Below, piece after piece: positions 9,188-18,288 of a stretch of 64,000 bases of DNA; the first letter of the stretch is position 1, and each line of letters begins with the position of its first letter. Origin of the DNA: Geminicoccaceae bacterium (GTDB lineage Bacteria > Pseudomonadota > Alphaproteobacteria > Geminicoccales > Geminicoccaceae); the NCBI GenBank assembly GCA_028285265.1, contig JANQPX010000049.1, forward strand, positions 124,001 to 188,000. The letters run 5' to 3'. A model generated the notes under the pieces. That model ran no database searches. It saw only the letters and a list, made by a program, of their open reading frames with translations, and was not told the origin of the DNA. The position numbers and the translations under genes are program-made.

Positions 9188-10048
9188 ATGTCGAAGCGGC
9201 TTGGTTCATTCCTCTTGATCCTGCCCGGCGTCGGCTGGCTCACGGTTTTCATGATCGTGCCCTGCCTCATTGTTTTCTTCTTCAGTTTTTTCGAGCGCGG
9301 CGTTTACGGCGGTATCGATTACATCTTTACGCTCGACAATTTCGTCCGCAGCGCCGAGCCGATTTATCGCTCGATTTTCTTGAAATCGGCGATGATCGCG
9401 GGCCTAGCGACGGTGATCGCCGTGCTCCTTGCTTACCCTGCCGCCTATGCGATCTCGCTCGCCCCGAAAGAACACCAGACCGGTTATCTGTTTCTGGTGA
9501 TGCTACCCTTTTGGAGCAATTACCTGATCCGCACTTATGCCTGGATCGTCCTCCTGAACCGCGAGGGTATCGTCAACAAGGGCCTGACTGGCGCCGGCAT
9601 CATCTCAGAACCACTGGACATTCTCTATAATACTTTTTCTGTGGTAACAGGCCTCGTCTACAATTATCTGCCCTTCGTCATTCTCGCGATTTACGCCTCC
9701 TTGCAACGCTTGGATCCTGCCATCCGCGAGGCGTCGGAAGATTTGGGGGCTCCCGCCTGGAAGACATTCCTCCGCGTGACCTTGCCGCTCACGCTGCCGG
9801 GCGTGGCGGCAGGTGCCGTGTTCGTCTTCGTCTTGTCGATCGGCAATTTCATCACGCCGGATCTTCTCGGTGGCGGCCACATCCAGATGGTCGGCAATCT
9901 GATTTATGATCAGTTTCTCTCAGCCCGTGACTGGCCGTTCGGTGCAGCGCTTTCGCTTGGCCTGATCTTCGTCATGATGCTGCTTCTCTTCGCTCAGGCT
10001 GTCGCGGTCAACCGGGCGCAGCAGGCGGAGGTGCGGGCCGGTGACTAG
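9188..10048 (+). CDS. ABC transporter permease, PotB-like
   Basis: A 286-residue inner-membrane permease with about six membrane segments and the binding-protein-dependent transport signature EASEDLGAPAWKTFLRVTLPLTLPGV (EAA loop) that contacts the ATPase. The hydrophobic opening (FLLILPGVGWLTVFMIVPCLIVFFFSF) and LPFWSNYLIRTYAWIVLL are typical of PotB. It forms the channel with the next permease; its end overlaps that gene by eight bases. The start at ATG 9188 lies 82 bp after the binding-protein gene. Confidence 0.92.
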   Translation: MSKRLGSFLLILPGVGWLTVFMIVPCLIVFFFSFFERGVYGGIDYIFTLDNFVRSAEPIYRSIFLKSAMIAGLATVIAVLLAYPAAYAISLAPKEHQTGYLFLVMLPFWSNYLIRTYAWIVLLNREGIVNKGLTGAGIISEPLDILYNTFSVVTGLVYNYLPFVILAIYASLQRLDPAIREASEDLGAPAWKTFLRVTLPLTLPGVAAGAVFVFVLSIGNFITPDLLGGGHIQMVGNLIYDQFLSARDWPFGAALSLGLIFVMMLLLFAQAVAVNRAQQAEVRAGD

Positions 10049-10829
10049 GTCGACGATAGGTCACCGAGTTCTGAGCGCTCATCTCGGCGTTATCTATCTC
10101 TTTCTTTATGGGCCGATCGTCGTTCTCATGGCGCTGAGCTTCAACCGAGCCGGCATGCCCACCGCGTGGACGGGGTTCTCGGTCACCTGGTATGGCAAGC
10201 TGTTCGAAAGTCCGGAAATTTTGTCCGCGGCGCTGAATACGCTCATTGTCGCCGGCATTTCGACTCTGATTGCCACGACCCTCGGCACGCTGCTGGCTCT
10301 TGGCGTCGAACGGCGAAAGGCGTCGAGCACGCTGGACGCTCTACTGTTCGCTCCGATGATTATCCCTGACATCGTGCTGGCGATATCCCTTCTTTCTTTC
10401 TTCACCCTTCTCGAAGTGACTCTCGGCCTGCATTCGATCATCCTCTCCCACGTGGTCTTCAACATCGCCTTCGTCTGCGCCGTGGTGCGCACGCGCCTGA
10501 AGCATTTTGATTATGCGATTGTCGAAGCCTCGATTGATCTTGGGGCAAGCGCCTTTACCACATTTCGCCGCGTTACTTTGCCGGTGATCTTTCCGGGTGT
10601 GATGGCAGGCGCTCTTCTGGCGTTCACTCTGTCCTTCGACGAATTCATCATTGCCTTCTTCACAGCAGGTGCTGGCGAAAGCTCGACCACCCTGCCGATG
10701 CGCATCTATTCCATGATACGCTTCGGCGTGACGCCTGAGATCAACGCCATGGCGACGATCATCATGCTGATTAGCTTCACCCTGGTGCTGATGTCTCAGC
10801 GCCTGAATCGTCAGGCGGTGACGGGATGA
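10041..10829 (+). CDS. ABC transporter permease, PotC-like
   Basis: A 262-residue second permease. It has six predicted membrane segments, MALSFNRAGMPTAWTGFS near the N-terminus and an EAA loop EASIDLGASAFTTFRRVTLPVIFPGV, all typical of PotC. It pairs with the PotB-like protein to form the membrane channel. The start overlaps the previous gene and its end overlaps the ATPase gene by four bases (ATGA), so translation is probably coupled across the operon. Confidence 0.92.
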   Translation: MTRSTIGHRVLSAHLGVIYLFLYGPIVVLMALSFNRAGMPTAWTGFSVTWYGKLFESPEILSAALNTLIVAGISTLIATTLGTLLALGVERRKASSTLDALLFAPMIIPDIVLAISLLSFFTLLEVTLGLHSIILSHVVFNIAFVCAVVRTRLKHFDYAIVEASIDLGASAFTTFRRVTLPVIFPGVMAGALLAFTLSFDEFIIAFFTAGAGESSTTLPMRIYSMIRFGVTPEINAMATIIMLISFTLVLMSQRLNRQAVTG

Positions 10830-11893
10830 CGAGGATCGTCATTGACATCCAGTCGGTCACGAAGCGCTTCGGCGATTTGACGGCCGTGGACGGTGTCTCA
10901 GTCTCGCTGGTTGAGGGCGAATTTTTCGCACTCTTGGGACCAAGCGGTTGTGGAAAGACGACTCTCTTGCGCGTCATTGCCGGCTTTGAAGATCCTGATG
11001 AAGGCCGCGTCCTCCTCGACGGCGAGGACATGACGCCGCTTCGGGCCAATCGGCGGCCGATCAATCTGATGTTCCAGTCCTATGCGCTGTTCCCGCATAT
11101 GAACGTGCGTGGCAATATCTCCTATGGTCTGGAGATGGAGGGACTGCCTGTCTCAGCGATCGGTGAGCGGGTCGATGCAATTCTGGAGATGGTCCAGCTC
11201 AACGACCTAGCCAGCCGGAGGCCGCACCAGCTATCCGGTGGGCAAAAGCAGCGTGTTGCGCTCGCCCGCGCCTTGGTGAAGCAGCCGCGCGTGCTGCTCC
11301 TGGACGAGCCGCTCGGCGCGCTTGATAAAAAGCTCCGGGAGCAGATGCAGCTCGAGCTGAAGCGCTTGCAGCACGAACTCGGCATAACCTTCGTTGTGGT
11401 CACCCATGATCAGGAAGAGGCCCTGGTGATGGCTGATCGAATCGCGTTGATGAAGGACGGCAAGATCGCCCAACTGGACACGCCTGAAGACCTCTATGAG
11501 AGGCCGATGTCTCGCTTTGCTGCCGGCTTCATCGGCGTTACCAATCTGTTTGAGGGCAAAGTGGCGAAGGCAGCGGTCGACCTGAACGAACTTGGCCGCC
11601 ACGCTGCCACGACTGGCGCCGAGCCCGGCAAAGCCTGCGCCCTTTCGATCCGACCCGAGCGTCTTCGGCTGTCGACCGAAAGCAGGCTTGATGGCCACAA
11701 TGCTATTCAAGGCGACGTCGCCGAGATCGCTTATCACGGTCAGGACATGAACCTGATGATCAGAGTGCTTGGCAGAGACGATCCGATTACCGTCCGCCTT
11801 TCGGTTAGCGACGATATGGCTACTGTCATGGAGAGAGGGCAGGCGGTTTGGTGCAATTGGCGCCCGGAACATGGGCGCGTAATAACGGAATGA
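10826..11893 (+). CDS. ABC transporter ATP-binding protein, PotA-like
   Basis: A 355-residue ATPase with Walker A GPSGCGKTT (about residues 37-45), signature LSGGQKQRVALARALV, Walker B LLLDEPLGALD and switch His VVTHDQEEA. The C-terminal third (IGVTNLFEG...CALSIRPERLRL...) is the TOBE regulatory domain found in PotA/FbpC-class ATPases. It powers the importer encoded by the three preceding genes. The gene starts inside the end of the permease gene. Confidence 0.94.
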   Translation: MTRIVIDIQSVTKRFGDLTAVDGVSVSLVEGEFFALLGPSGCGKTTLLRVIAGFEDPDEGRVLLDGEDMTPLRANRRPINLMFQSYALFPHMNVRGNISYGLEMEGLPVSAIGERVDAILEMVQLNDLASRRPHQLSGGQKQRVALARALVKQPRVLLLDEPLGALDKKLREQMQLELKRLQHELGITFVVVTHDQEEALVMADRIALMKDGKIAQLDTPEDLYERPMSRFAAGFIGVTNLFEGKVAKAAVDLNELGRHAATTGAEPGKACALSIRPERLRLSTESRLDGHNAIQGDVAEIAYHGQDMNLMIRVLGRDDPITVRLSVSDDMATVMERGQAVWCNWRPEHGRVITE

Positions 11894-11912
11894 TGCCTCA
11901 AGGGAGAGATCT

Positions 11913-13205
11913 ATGAGCCAGAAGACTGTCGCCTTTTTTCCGGAAGCCGCCTTTGGTCCAGCGCTGAATTCCGTTGGGATTGCGCAGGCTGTTGGAAAGC
12001 TTGGCCACAAAGCTGTGTTCTTGTCGGATCCGGGCTTTGTCGAGGTCTATGAAGGCTACGGCTTTGAGTGCCATCCCGTGAATCTCTCCGAGCCCATGCC
12101 GCCCGAGGAGATGGCCAAATTCTGGGAGGACTTTATCAACGGCCACATCCCGAATTTTGCGAAGAAGCCAATCGACCAGATCGACAACTACGTCAAGGAG
12201 TGCTGGGAGGCGATTGTCGACAGTGCGAAATGGGCGGAGAAGGACCTTCCGGGTATCCTTGCCAACATCAAACCGGATGCGGTCTGTGTTGACAATGTTG
12301 TGCTGTTTCCGGCGATCAAGCGCTATAGCCAAGACAGCGGCAAGCCTTGGGTTCGCATCATCTCCTGCTCTGAGAATGAGATTGAGGACCCGGCCATCCC
12401 GCCACATCTCTCTGGCTGTGGTGAAAGGGATCATGCCTGTCATGCGGCGTTTCGGGCACGTTTTCATGACGTCATCAAGCCGATCCATGACGACTTCAAC
12501 ACGTTCCTCTCGGACTGCGGCGAGGACGCCTATCCGCTCGGCGAATTCTTCGAGGCTTCGCCCCATATGAACCTGCTCCTCTACCCGGAGTCGGTGAAAT
12601 TCAATCGTGCTGAACTGCTCGATCCCGCCCGTTTTCAATATCTCGAGGGCTGCGTGCGCGAAGAAGCGGCTTATCAGGTGCCGACGTTCAAGGCTCACAA
12701 CGATAAGCCGCTGATCTATGTGAGCTACGGCTCATTGGGGGCGGGCGATACCGACCTGTTGAAGCGGGTGATTGGCGCGCTCTCAGGAATGGAGGTGCGT
12801 GCGCTTGTCAATGTTGGCGATTATCAGGATGCCTATGACGACATCCCGGACAACATTCATATCGAAAGCTGGTATCCGCAGCCTTCTGTGATTCCAAAGG
12901 TCGATCTGGTGATCCATCATGGCGGCAACAACAGCTTCACCGAGTGCCTCTATTTCGGCAAGCCAGCCATTATTATGCCCTATGTCTGGGACGGTCACGA
13001 CAATGCGACCCGTGTGCAGGAAACCGGCCATGGCTTCAAGCTGGACCGTTATGATTGGGACGACGCCGAGCTCGCCGCCAAAGTCGAGGCAGCCCTCTCC
13101 GACAGGGGGATGAAGGCCAAGCTTGCCGCAACGTCTGCCCACATGCAGTCGCAGCACGGACCAACCAAAGCCGCCCAAATTCTAGATGGCATGCTGGGAG
13201 GCTGA
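11913..13205 (+). CDS. MGT/UGT-type glycosyltransferase (GT1-like)
   Basis: A 430-residue GT-B-fold glycosyltransferase. The N-terminal half has the acceptor-domain opening (KTVAFFPEAAFGPALNSVGIAQAVGK...GHKAVFL) and the C-terminal half the sugar-nucleotide site: PLIYVSYGSLG, ALVNVGDY, ESWYPQPSVIPKVDLVIHHGGNNSFTE and FGKPAIIMPYVWDGHDNA. This matches macrolide/UDP-glycosyltransferases, which glycosylate small molecules in the cytoplasm. It starts 19 bp after the importer ATPase with GGGAGAGATCT upstream and is clearly in the same operon, an unexpected place for a glycosyltransferase. The acceptor is unknown, perhaps the imported compound or a derivative. Confidence 0.88.
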   Translation: MSQKTVAFFPEAAFGPALNSVGIAQAVGKLGHKAVFLSDPGFVEVYEGYGFECHPVNLSEPMPPEEMAKFWEDFINGHIPNFAKKPIDQIDNYVKECWEAIVDSAKWAEKDLPGILANIKPDAVCVDNVVLFPAIKRYSQDSGKPWVRIISCSENEIEDPAIPPHLSGCGERDHACHAAFRARFHDVIKPIHDDFNTFLSDCGEDAYPLGEFFEASPHMNLLLYPESVKFNRAELLDPARFQYLEGCVREEAAYQVPTFKAHNDKPLIYVSYGSLGAGDTDLLKRVIGALSGMEVRALVNVGDYQDAYDDIPDNIHIESWYPQPSVIPKVDLVIHHGGNNSFTECLYFGKPAIIMPYVWDGHDNATRVQETGHGFKLDRYDWDDAELAAKVEAALSDRGMKAKLAATSAHMQSQHGPTKAAQILDGMLGG

Positions 13206-13207
13206 TC

Positions 13208-13576
13208 TTGCCGACCAATCTCAATTCTTCGGCGCCGCATATCGCTAAGGCAACAATGTGGGATGATGATCTGGTGGATTGGGGTGGGCATCTGGAACCG
13301 ATCGACGGTCTTTCGACCAATCGCGGGCGGTTGCTCTGGAAGGGCAATGAGGACGGTCTGCCGGAGGCCGGAGTTTGGGAATGCACCCCCGGTAGCTGGC
13401 GCCTCGATCTGCCCCGCGATGAAGTCTGCCATTTCGTTTCTGGGCGGGCGACCTACCGGGCCGACAATGGTGAGGTCGTCGAAACGACACCTGGTACGGT
13501 TGCCCATTTTCGCGAGGGCTGGGCCGGCACGGTGACGGTTCATGAGACCATCCGATGCGTCTACATGCTTCGTTAA
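13208..13576 (+). CDS. Cupin-domain protein, DUF861 type (copy 1)
   Basis: A 122-residue single-domain cupin. TTG 13208 is chosen because GGGAGG ends seven bases upstream, only two bases after the glycosyltransferase stop; ATG 13256 is an alternative. The sequence carries the DUF861/cupin_3 pattern: ECTPGSWRLDLPRDEVCHFVSGRATYRADNGEVVE, then PGTVAHFREGWAGTVTVHETIRCVYML. Such cupins act in catabolic operons as small metal-dependent or metal-free enzymes or sensors, often with unknown substrate. The second copy 120 bp downstream is about as long and follows the same motif order, so they look like duplicates. Confidence 0.85.
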   Translation: MPTNLNSSAPHIAKATMWDDDLVDWGGHLEPIDGLSTNRGRLLWKGNEDGLPEAGVWECTPGSWRLDLPRDEVCHFVSGRATYRADNGEVVETTPGTVAHFREGWAGTVTVHETIRCVYMLR

Positions 13577-13695
13577 CGGCATGGCCACGTCATTGTGTCT
13601 TATCCGTCATCGCAGGGATCGACCATATGCGACCAGGTTTGAGGAAAACGGGTCGATAGAATCAGTCGGGGCCCGTCAAGAAGGAGACGGTTACC

Positions 13696-14070
13696 ATGAC
13701 GGTACCTGAGACAGAGACGTCTTCGCGAAGCACGCCGGTCATGCGCGACCCTTTGCTCGTCACTGATCTGGTCGACTGGGGTGTCATTCCGACCATGATC
13801 GAAGGAGAAAGTCGAACATCGGGCAAATTGCTCCACAAGGGGCCCGATGGAAGTCCGGAGTCAGGTCTTTGGATCTGCACACCCGGCTTTTGGAACTGTC
13901 ACGTCACGGCCGACGAGCTTTGCCATTTCCTCGAAGGCCGCTGCACATATACCCATGTTTCCGGCGAAGTGATCGAGATCGAACCGGACACCGCAGCCTT
14001 CTTCCCCAAGGGATGGAAGGGCACCTGCCGTGTGCACGAAACGATCAAGAAGATCTACATGATCCGCTGA
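13696..14070 (+). CDS. Cupin-domain protein, DUF861 type (copy 2)
   Basis: A 124-residue cupin paralogous to the preceding gene: LVTDLVDWG against DDLVDWGG, CTPGFWNCHVTADELCHFLEGRCTY against CTPGSWRLDLPRDEVCHFVSGRATY, and FPKGWKGTCRVHETIKKIYMIR against FREGWAGTVTVHETIRCVYMLR. ATG 13696 has AAGGAG nine bases upstream. It lies in the same operon between the first cupin and the aldehyde dehydrogenase. The two may form a heterodimer or act on successive intermediates; this is inference. Confidence 0.87.
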   Translation: MTVPETETSSRSTPVMRDPLLVTDLVDWGVIPTMIEGESRTSGKLLHKGPDGSPESGLWICTPGFWNCHVTADELCHFLEGRCTYTHVSGEVIEIEPDTAAFFPKGWKGTCRVHETIKKIYMIR

Positions 14071-14109
14071 CTCTGCTGGTAGTGGACGCGGGCATTTCGG
14101 AGATAGTTG

Positions 14110-15615
14110 ATGTTTGATCCGGGCGAATTCAGCTTGTTCATCCATCCCAACTTCGTGCCATCGAATGGCCAAGCCCAGGCGGTGATCGATCCGGCCACGT
14201 TGGAGACGGTCGGGACGATCGGCGATGTCACTTCAGCTGAAATCGAGCGTGCCCTAGATGCCGCGACGACCGCGCAAGGCGCTTGGAAGAGTCTTGATGC
14301 CAAGAGCCGCGCGACCGCTCTGCATCAAATCGCCAACAAGATAGACGCCAGTGACATGCGTCGCACCGCCGAGCTCATGTCACGTGAGATGGGCAAGCCC
14401 TATCCGGAAGCGATCGGTGAGATTGCCAATTGCGCTGGCGTCTTTCGCTACTTTGCCGAGATGGCGCGGGATGAGGCTGGCAAGGTCGCAGGCTCAACGC
14501 AGCAAGGCTCCTTTCAATTTGCTCGTTATGAGCCGTTCGGCGTCAGTGTTCATATCATGCCCTTCAATTTTCCGATCCTTTTGATGTGCTGGACGGTGGC
14601 GGCATCGCTTGCCGCCGGCAATGGCTGCATTATCAAGCCAGCGCCGGCAACAACGCTCTCGACCATGAACTTCATGACCATGTTTGCCGCTTTGCCGGAC
14701 GGTCTGATCGCCTGCCTTCCAGGCGATGCCGGGGTTGCGAAGGCCCTGATCGCCTCACCGAAAACCCACGCCGTCGCATGTACCGGTTCGGTTGCCACGG
14801 CAAAGTCGGTTGCGAGCGCAGCAGCCGGGGAGATGAAGCCTGCCGTGATCGAGGCGGGTGGTAGTGATGCCATGATTGTCTCTGCCCATGCCCCTCTGGA
14901 TGTGGCGGCAAGTGGCGCCGTGACGGCGGCCTTCCACCTCTCAGGCCAAGTCTGCACGTCAGCGGAACGTCTCTTCGTCGTTGACGACATCTACGACGCT
15001 TTCGTTGAGGCTTTTGCGAAGCACACCCGCAAGCTCCGTATCGGTAATGGTCTTGCAAAGTCGGAGATCGGCCCGCTGGTCAGCGAACAGGCGCGCGACA
15101 AGGTGATTGCCCTGGTGGACGATGCGCGCAGCAAAGGCGCTGCGGTCGTGACAGGCGGCAAGATCCCAGACGATCAACCCATTGGCTGGTTCTACGAGCC
15201 GACCATCCTGACGGGCGTGACTGATGAGATGGCGCTGATGCGGGAAGAGTGCTTTGGTCCGGTGGCAGCGATCCGACGCGTAGGGAGTTTCAACGAAGCG
15301 CTGATGTTGGCCAATGACAGTCACTTCGGGCTCGGCGCCTCGGTCTTCACCACCAGTCTTGAGGAGGCGATGGAGGCGGCCGATCGCCTCGAGGCCGGCA
15401 TGGTCTGGGTCAACAATCCGCTGATCGACAATGATGCCCTGCCTTTTGGTGGTTGGAAGATGTCGGGCCTTGGCCGGGAGCTCGGCCGCCAAGGCCTGGA
15501 TGCCTTTCGCCGCTCCAAGATGGTGGTGATCGACCACCGACCCGTCATTCAGGACTGGTGGTATCCTTATCCGGACGACTGGTTCTACGACGCAGGCGGA
15601 CGGAACCATGTCTAA
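14110..15615 (+). CDS. Aldehyde dehydrogenase family protein (NAD(P)+-dependent)
   Basis: A 501-residue aldehyde dehydrogenase. Seen: substrate/cofactor region HIMPFNFPILLMCWTVAASLAAGN with KPAPAT, the general base Glu248 in IEAGGSDAMIV and the catalytic Cys282 in LSGQVCTSAERLFV, followed by EECFGPVAAIRR and PFGGWKMSGLGRE. These place it in the succinate-semialdehyde/gamma-aminobutyraldehyde branch, which would fit breakdown of an imported polyamine. ATG 14110 has CGGAGAT about eight bases upstream. It overlaps the next gene by eight bases. Confidence 0.92.
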   Translation: MFDPGEFSLFIHPNFVPSNGQAQAVIDPATLETVGTIGDVTSAEIERALDAATTAQGAWKSLDAKSRATALHQIANKIDASDMRRTAELMSREMGKPYPEAIGEIANCAGVFRYFAEMARDEAGKVAGSTQQGSFQFARYEPFGVSVHIMPFNFPILLMCWTVAASLAAGNGCIIKPAPATTLSTMNFMTMFAALPDGLIACLPGDAGVAKALIASPKTHAVACTGSVATAKSVASAAAGEMKPAVIEAGGSDAMIVSAHAPLDVAASGAVTAAFHLSGQVCTSAERLFVVDDIYDAFVEAFAKHTRKLRIGNGLAKSEIGPLVSEQARDKVIALVDDARSKGAAVVTGGKIPDDQPIGWFYEPTILTGVTDEMALMREECFGPVAAIRRVGSFNEALMLANDSHFGLGASVFTTSLEEAMEAADRLEAGMVWVNNPLIDNDALPFGGWKMSGLGRELGRQGLDAFRRSKMVVIDHRPVIQDWWYPYPDDWFYDAGGRNHV

Positions 15616-16807
15616 GACAATCACCCTGATGGGCGGCGCTGGCCTGATGGGCGAGGGTATCGTTCGTGACCTGGCTACGGACCGCACCATCGTCGAGCTC
15701 ACATCGATTCGCGTATGCGACCTGTCAGAGGAACGTCTGGGCGCTCTTGCTGCTGGGATCGATGACCAGAGGATCGATCTTTGCCACCTCGATGTCACCC
15801 ATCCTGAGCGATTAAGGGAAGCCATCGAGGGGGCGGATCTTTGCATAAATGCTGTGCCGACCATGGCTGGTCATCAGATGGTGATCTTCGAAGCGGCTCT
15901 TGCAGCACGTGTCGACTACGTCGACCTTGGCGGCCTCGGCACCTATACCACAAGGCAGCTTGCTGAGCGTGAACGCTTCAAGGAAGCTGGCGTGACAGCT
16001 GTCATCGGCGCCGGTGCCGATCCCGGCATGTCTAATGTGATCTGTCGTGCCGTCGCCGACGAGCTGGACAGTATCGACAGCATCAATCTCTATTGGGCTG
16101 CTGAAGTGTCAGGCGACGAAAGCCCTATTCTTATACCGCCCTATAGTGTCTCCACCGTACTCGCTGAATATGCTCATCCGAGCGTGCAGTTCCTGGACGG
16201 TAGGCATGTCGAATGCCCGCCGATGAGTGGCATCGAGACCATCGATCTTCCTGAGCCCTGGGGTCGTGCAGACTTCATGCATTCCCCCCATTCTGAACAG
16301 CTCACCGTACCGCTTGCCGACGGTATCAGGGATAAGGGCATTCGCGAGTTCACTTGGAAACTCCATCTTCCTAAACGGGAGCATGAAGCCTGGCTTGGGC
16401 TAGTGAAAGCAGGTTTCGGTGATTTCAATCGACCGGTCGAGATCGGTGGCGTTTCGGTCAAGCCGTTGGACTTGCTGAACAAGATGATGGAGCGCAACAT
16501 CGTCGAGAACCGTGAGCGCATCCCGGAACAGGAAAGCCATGAAATTCATTTCGCCGTCGGCCGCGGCACGAAAGATGGCCGCCTGGTTGAAGTTCGCTGT
16601 GAGGTGATCGTCGAGCCTGACCCGCTCTACGATGACTATGTGGATGCCTGCACCTCGATGAATGCGTCGATTGCTGCCCAGCTTCTCCTCCGAAATACCC
16701 CCCGCCCCGGCGTTTGGGCTCCTGAGAGTTACTTTACGATCGGCGAGTATTTTCCTGAATTGGAGAAGCGAAATTTCAAGATCTCGAAGGCGTCGACAGC
16801 CTTGTGA
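15608..16807 (+). CDS. Saccharopine dehydrogenase-like NAD(P)-binding enzyme
   Basis: A 399-residue protein with an N-terminal Rossmann motif (LMGGAGLMGEGIVRDLA), a stretch typical of the saccharopine/carboxynorspermidine dehydrogenase fold (CINAVPTMAGHQMVIFEAALAARVDYVDLGG) and a GADPGMSNV loop. Members oxidise or form secondary amines between an amino acid and a keto acid or aldehyde. In this operon with an amine importer and aldehyde dehydrogenase, cleavage of a secondary amine is plausible. It is the last gene of the operon. Between its stop and 17095 I see no gene or clear terminator. Confidence 0.85.
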   Translation: MSKTITLMGGAGLMGEGIVRDLATDRTIVELTSIRVCDLSEERLGALAAGIDDQRIDLCHLDVTHPERLREAIEGADLCINAVPTMAGHQMVIFEAALAARVDYVDLGGLGTYTTRQLAERERFKEAGVTAVIGAGADPGMSNVICRAVADELDSIDSINLYWAAEVSGDESPILIPPYSVSTVLAEYAHPSVQFLDGRHVECPPMSGIETIDLPEPWGRADFMHSPHSEQLTVPLADGIRDKGIREFTWKLHLPKREHEAWLGLVKAGFGDFNRPVEIGGVSVKPLDLLNKMMERNIVENRERIPEQESHEIHFAVGRGTKDGRLVEVRCEVIVEPDPLYDDYVDACTSMNASIAAQLLLRNTPRPGVWAPESYFTIGEYFPELEKRNFKISKASTAL

Positions 16808-17095
16808 TTTGGTGAACAAGGGAGTAGCGCAAATCCTTGGATAGGATGTTGAGGATTCCTATTGGTCTTTCACGGATCCATCGAAAACCCCGAGGTGCCT
16901 TTTTGGGGGACGCGAACAGACCGGCATTCTCCCGAATCGTATTCTTGCGGACCATCTTCCATGACGGCGATCGCAACGTAGTCAGGATCATTATCGTCTC
17001 AGACGGAATTCCGAAGCAAACATCTGCTCGCTGCAACCTTCGCATTCCTGATCGCCGCCCAGCATGGGGTCGAGCATTGTGTTAGATTACCTGGT

Positions 17096-17437
17096 TTAAC
17101 GGCTTGGACTCTTACGAACTTCGTGCTGCGCAATGATGTGGAAAGAACGATAATTATCATCTATTGAATACTTTACTGTTACCGACCGAATCGCTTCTTC
17201 GGGGATACTAACGTCTGCGTTTTTTGATTTGCCCGATAGAGAGAGGGCAGGCTGCGCGAACATGCCGTTGCGCGGTCCCTGCGGATCGATCACCTCATGG
17301 ACACGAGTTGGAACCGACTCCGACTTTCGAGATGCGCCGAACGCTACGGCGGTTAAGCAAGTCTGTTTGAGAGAATCTTCATGATTTTGCACTGGTTCCT
17401 TCAAGCCAGGGACTGCAAAGCATTCGAAAGTAACCAA
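17096..17437 (-). CDS. Hypothetical protein, uncertain
   Basis: An unrecognised frame of 113 residues. TTG 17437 has AAGGGG about five bases upstream, the only positive sign. The protein is polar with no membrane segment, no repeat and no known motif. It lies 117 bp downstream of the WYL regulator on the same strand. Composition does not clearly separate it from chance, so it may be spurious. If it is not real, 16808-17554 is a 747-bp stretch without a gene in which I recognise nothing else. Confidence 0.3.
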   Translation of the reverse strand: MVTFECFAVPGLKEPVQNHEDSLKQTCLTAVAFGASRKSESVPTRVHEVIDPQGPRNGMFAQPALSLSGKSKNADVSIPEEAIRSVTVKYSIDDNYRSFHIIAQHEVRKSPSR

Positions 17438-17554
17438 ATGCCCCTTTTTTGATCAGCACCAGGGATAGTCCTTTGACACGGCTTGACCGGTGGTTCATCA
17501 CCAAGACGCCAACGGTCCAGACCGCGGAACAAGGCATCTACCTGCGGTTCGTTG

Positions 17555-18283
17555 TTAAAGCCGACTTGTAACGTTGCCTTGCATGTCGAGTTCGAAGTCA
17601 GACCATGGCCGTAGCTTAAAGGGACCATCGGTCGTGACCGCATTGCTGATGCGATCGCAGCGAAACGTCCGCGTGTCGCCGCGAAGGCGGTCCCAGCATA
17701 GGGCGTACCAAACCGGCGGATTGTGAACGAGGTAGTGCGGCTCGACGGTTCTTGTCGTCAGCTTGCCTACGGCATCTTGGTACCGGATGTTGATGGCTTG
17801 CATCGTCAAGAAGGCCCTCTTGACGACGTCACCGACTTGGATATCGGTTGTGTTCATCGTGCCGATCACAGGCTGCGACGAGGGTGGGCCGGTCCTGATA
17901 CGGTCGCGTAGACTGGCCAGACGTCGCTGGTCACTCGTCGAGAACGTGGAGAGCAACTTGCGGCGAATGGACGATGTCTTGGCCATCTGCATGGATTGTG
18001 ACAGGTGCTCGCTGATCGCGAGACCAATCAGCAGATCGATGACCTCTTCATAGGTCAAATTGATACGGCCGATGCCCCAGGTGCTCTGCAGACGGACACC
18101 GCCTCCGCGGCCACGGTCCGTTTCTATGGGAACACCACGTTCGCGCAGAATATCGATATCGCGGTGGATGGTGCGCAGGCTGACCCCCATTTCGGCGGCG
18201 ACCTGTTTGAGAACCAGGGGTTCGTCGGATTTTAGCCAGGACTCCAGCAGGTCCAGCCGCTCGAGGCGCGTGAGCATATGCAT
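17555..18283 (-). CDS. WYL-domain transcriptional regulator (HTH_11 type)
   Basis: A 242-residue regulator. Residues 4-60 form a DeoR-like winged helix (LVLKQVAAEMGVSLRTIHRDIDILRERGVPIETD). The middle is helical, and residues 130-225 hold a WYL-type domain (AFLTMQAINIRYQD... EPHYLVHNPPVWYALCWD...RTFRCDRISNAVTTDG) that in relatives senses nucleic acids or small ligands. ATG 18283 has no clear ribosome site; ATG 18277 is an alternative. A perfect palindrome begins six bases upstream of the start, so autoregulation and control of the divergent monooxygenase-fold gene are likely. Confidence 0.88.
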   Translation of the reverse strand: MHMLTRLERLDLLESWLKSDEPLVLKQVAAEMGVSLRTIHRDIDILRERGVPIETDRGRGGGVRLQSTWGIGRINLTYEEVIDLLIGLAISEHLSQSMQMAKTSSIRRKLLSTFSTSDQRRLASLRDRIRTGPPSSQPVIGTMNTTDIQVGDVVKRAFLTMQAINIRYQDAVGKLTTRTVEPHYLVHNPPVWYALCWDRLRGDTRTFRCDRISNAVTTDGPFKLRPWSDFELDMQGNVTSRL

Positions 18284-18288
18284 GAGAG

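Noticed and set aside
11898..12698. 266-codon open frame on the minus strand
   Set aside because: Antisense to the well-supported glycosyltransferase gene and without recognisable motifs.
16808..17095. Short open frames on both strands after the saccharopine-dehydrogenase-like gene
   Set aside because: No ribosome site, no motif and no matching neighbours; treated as intergenic.
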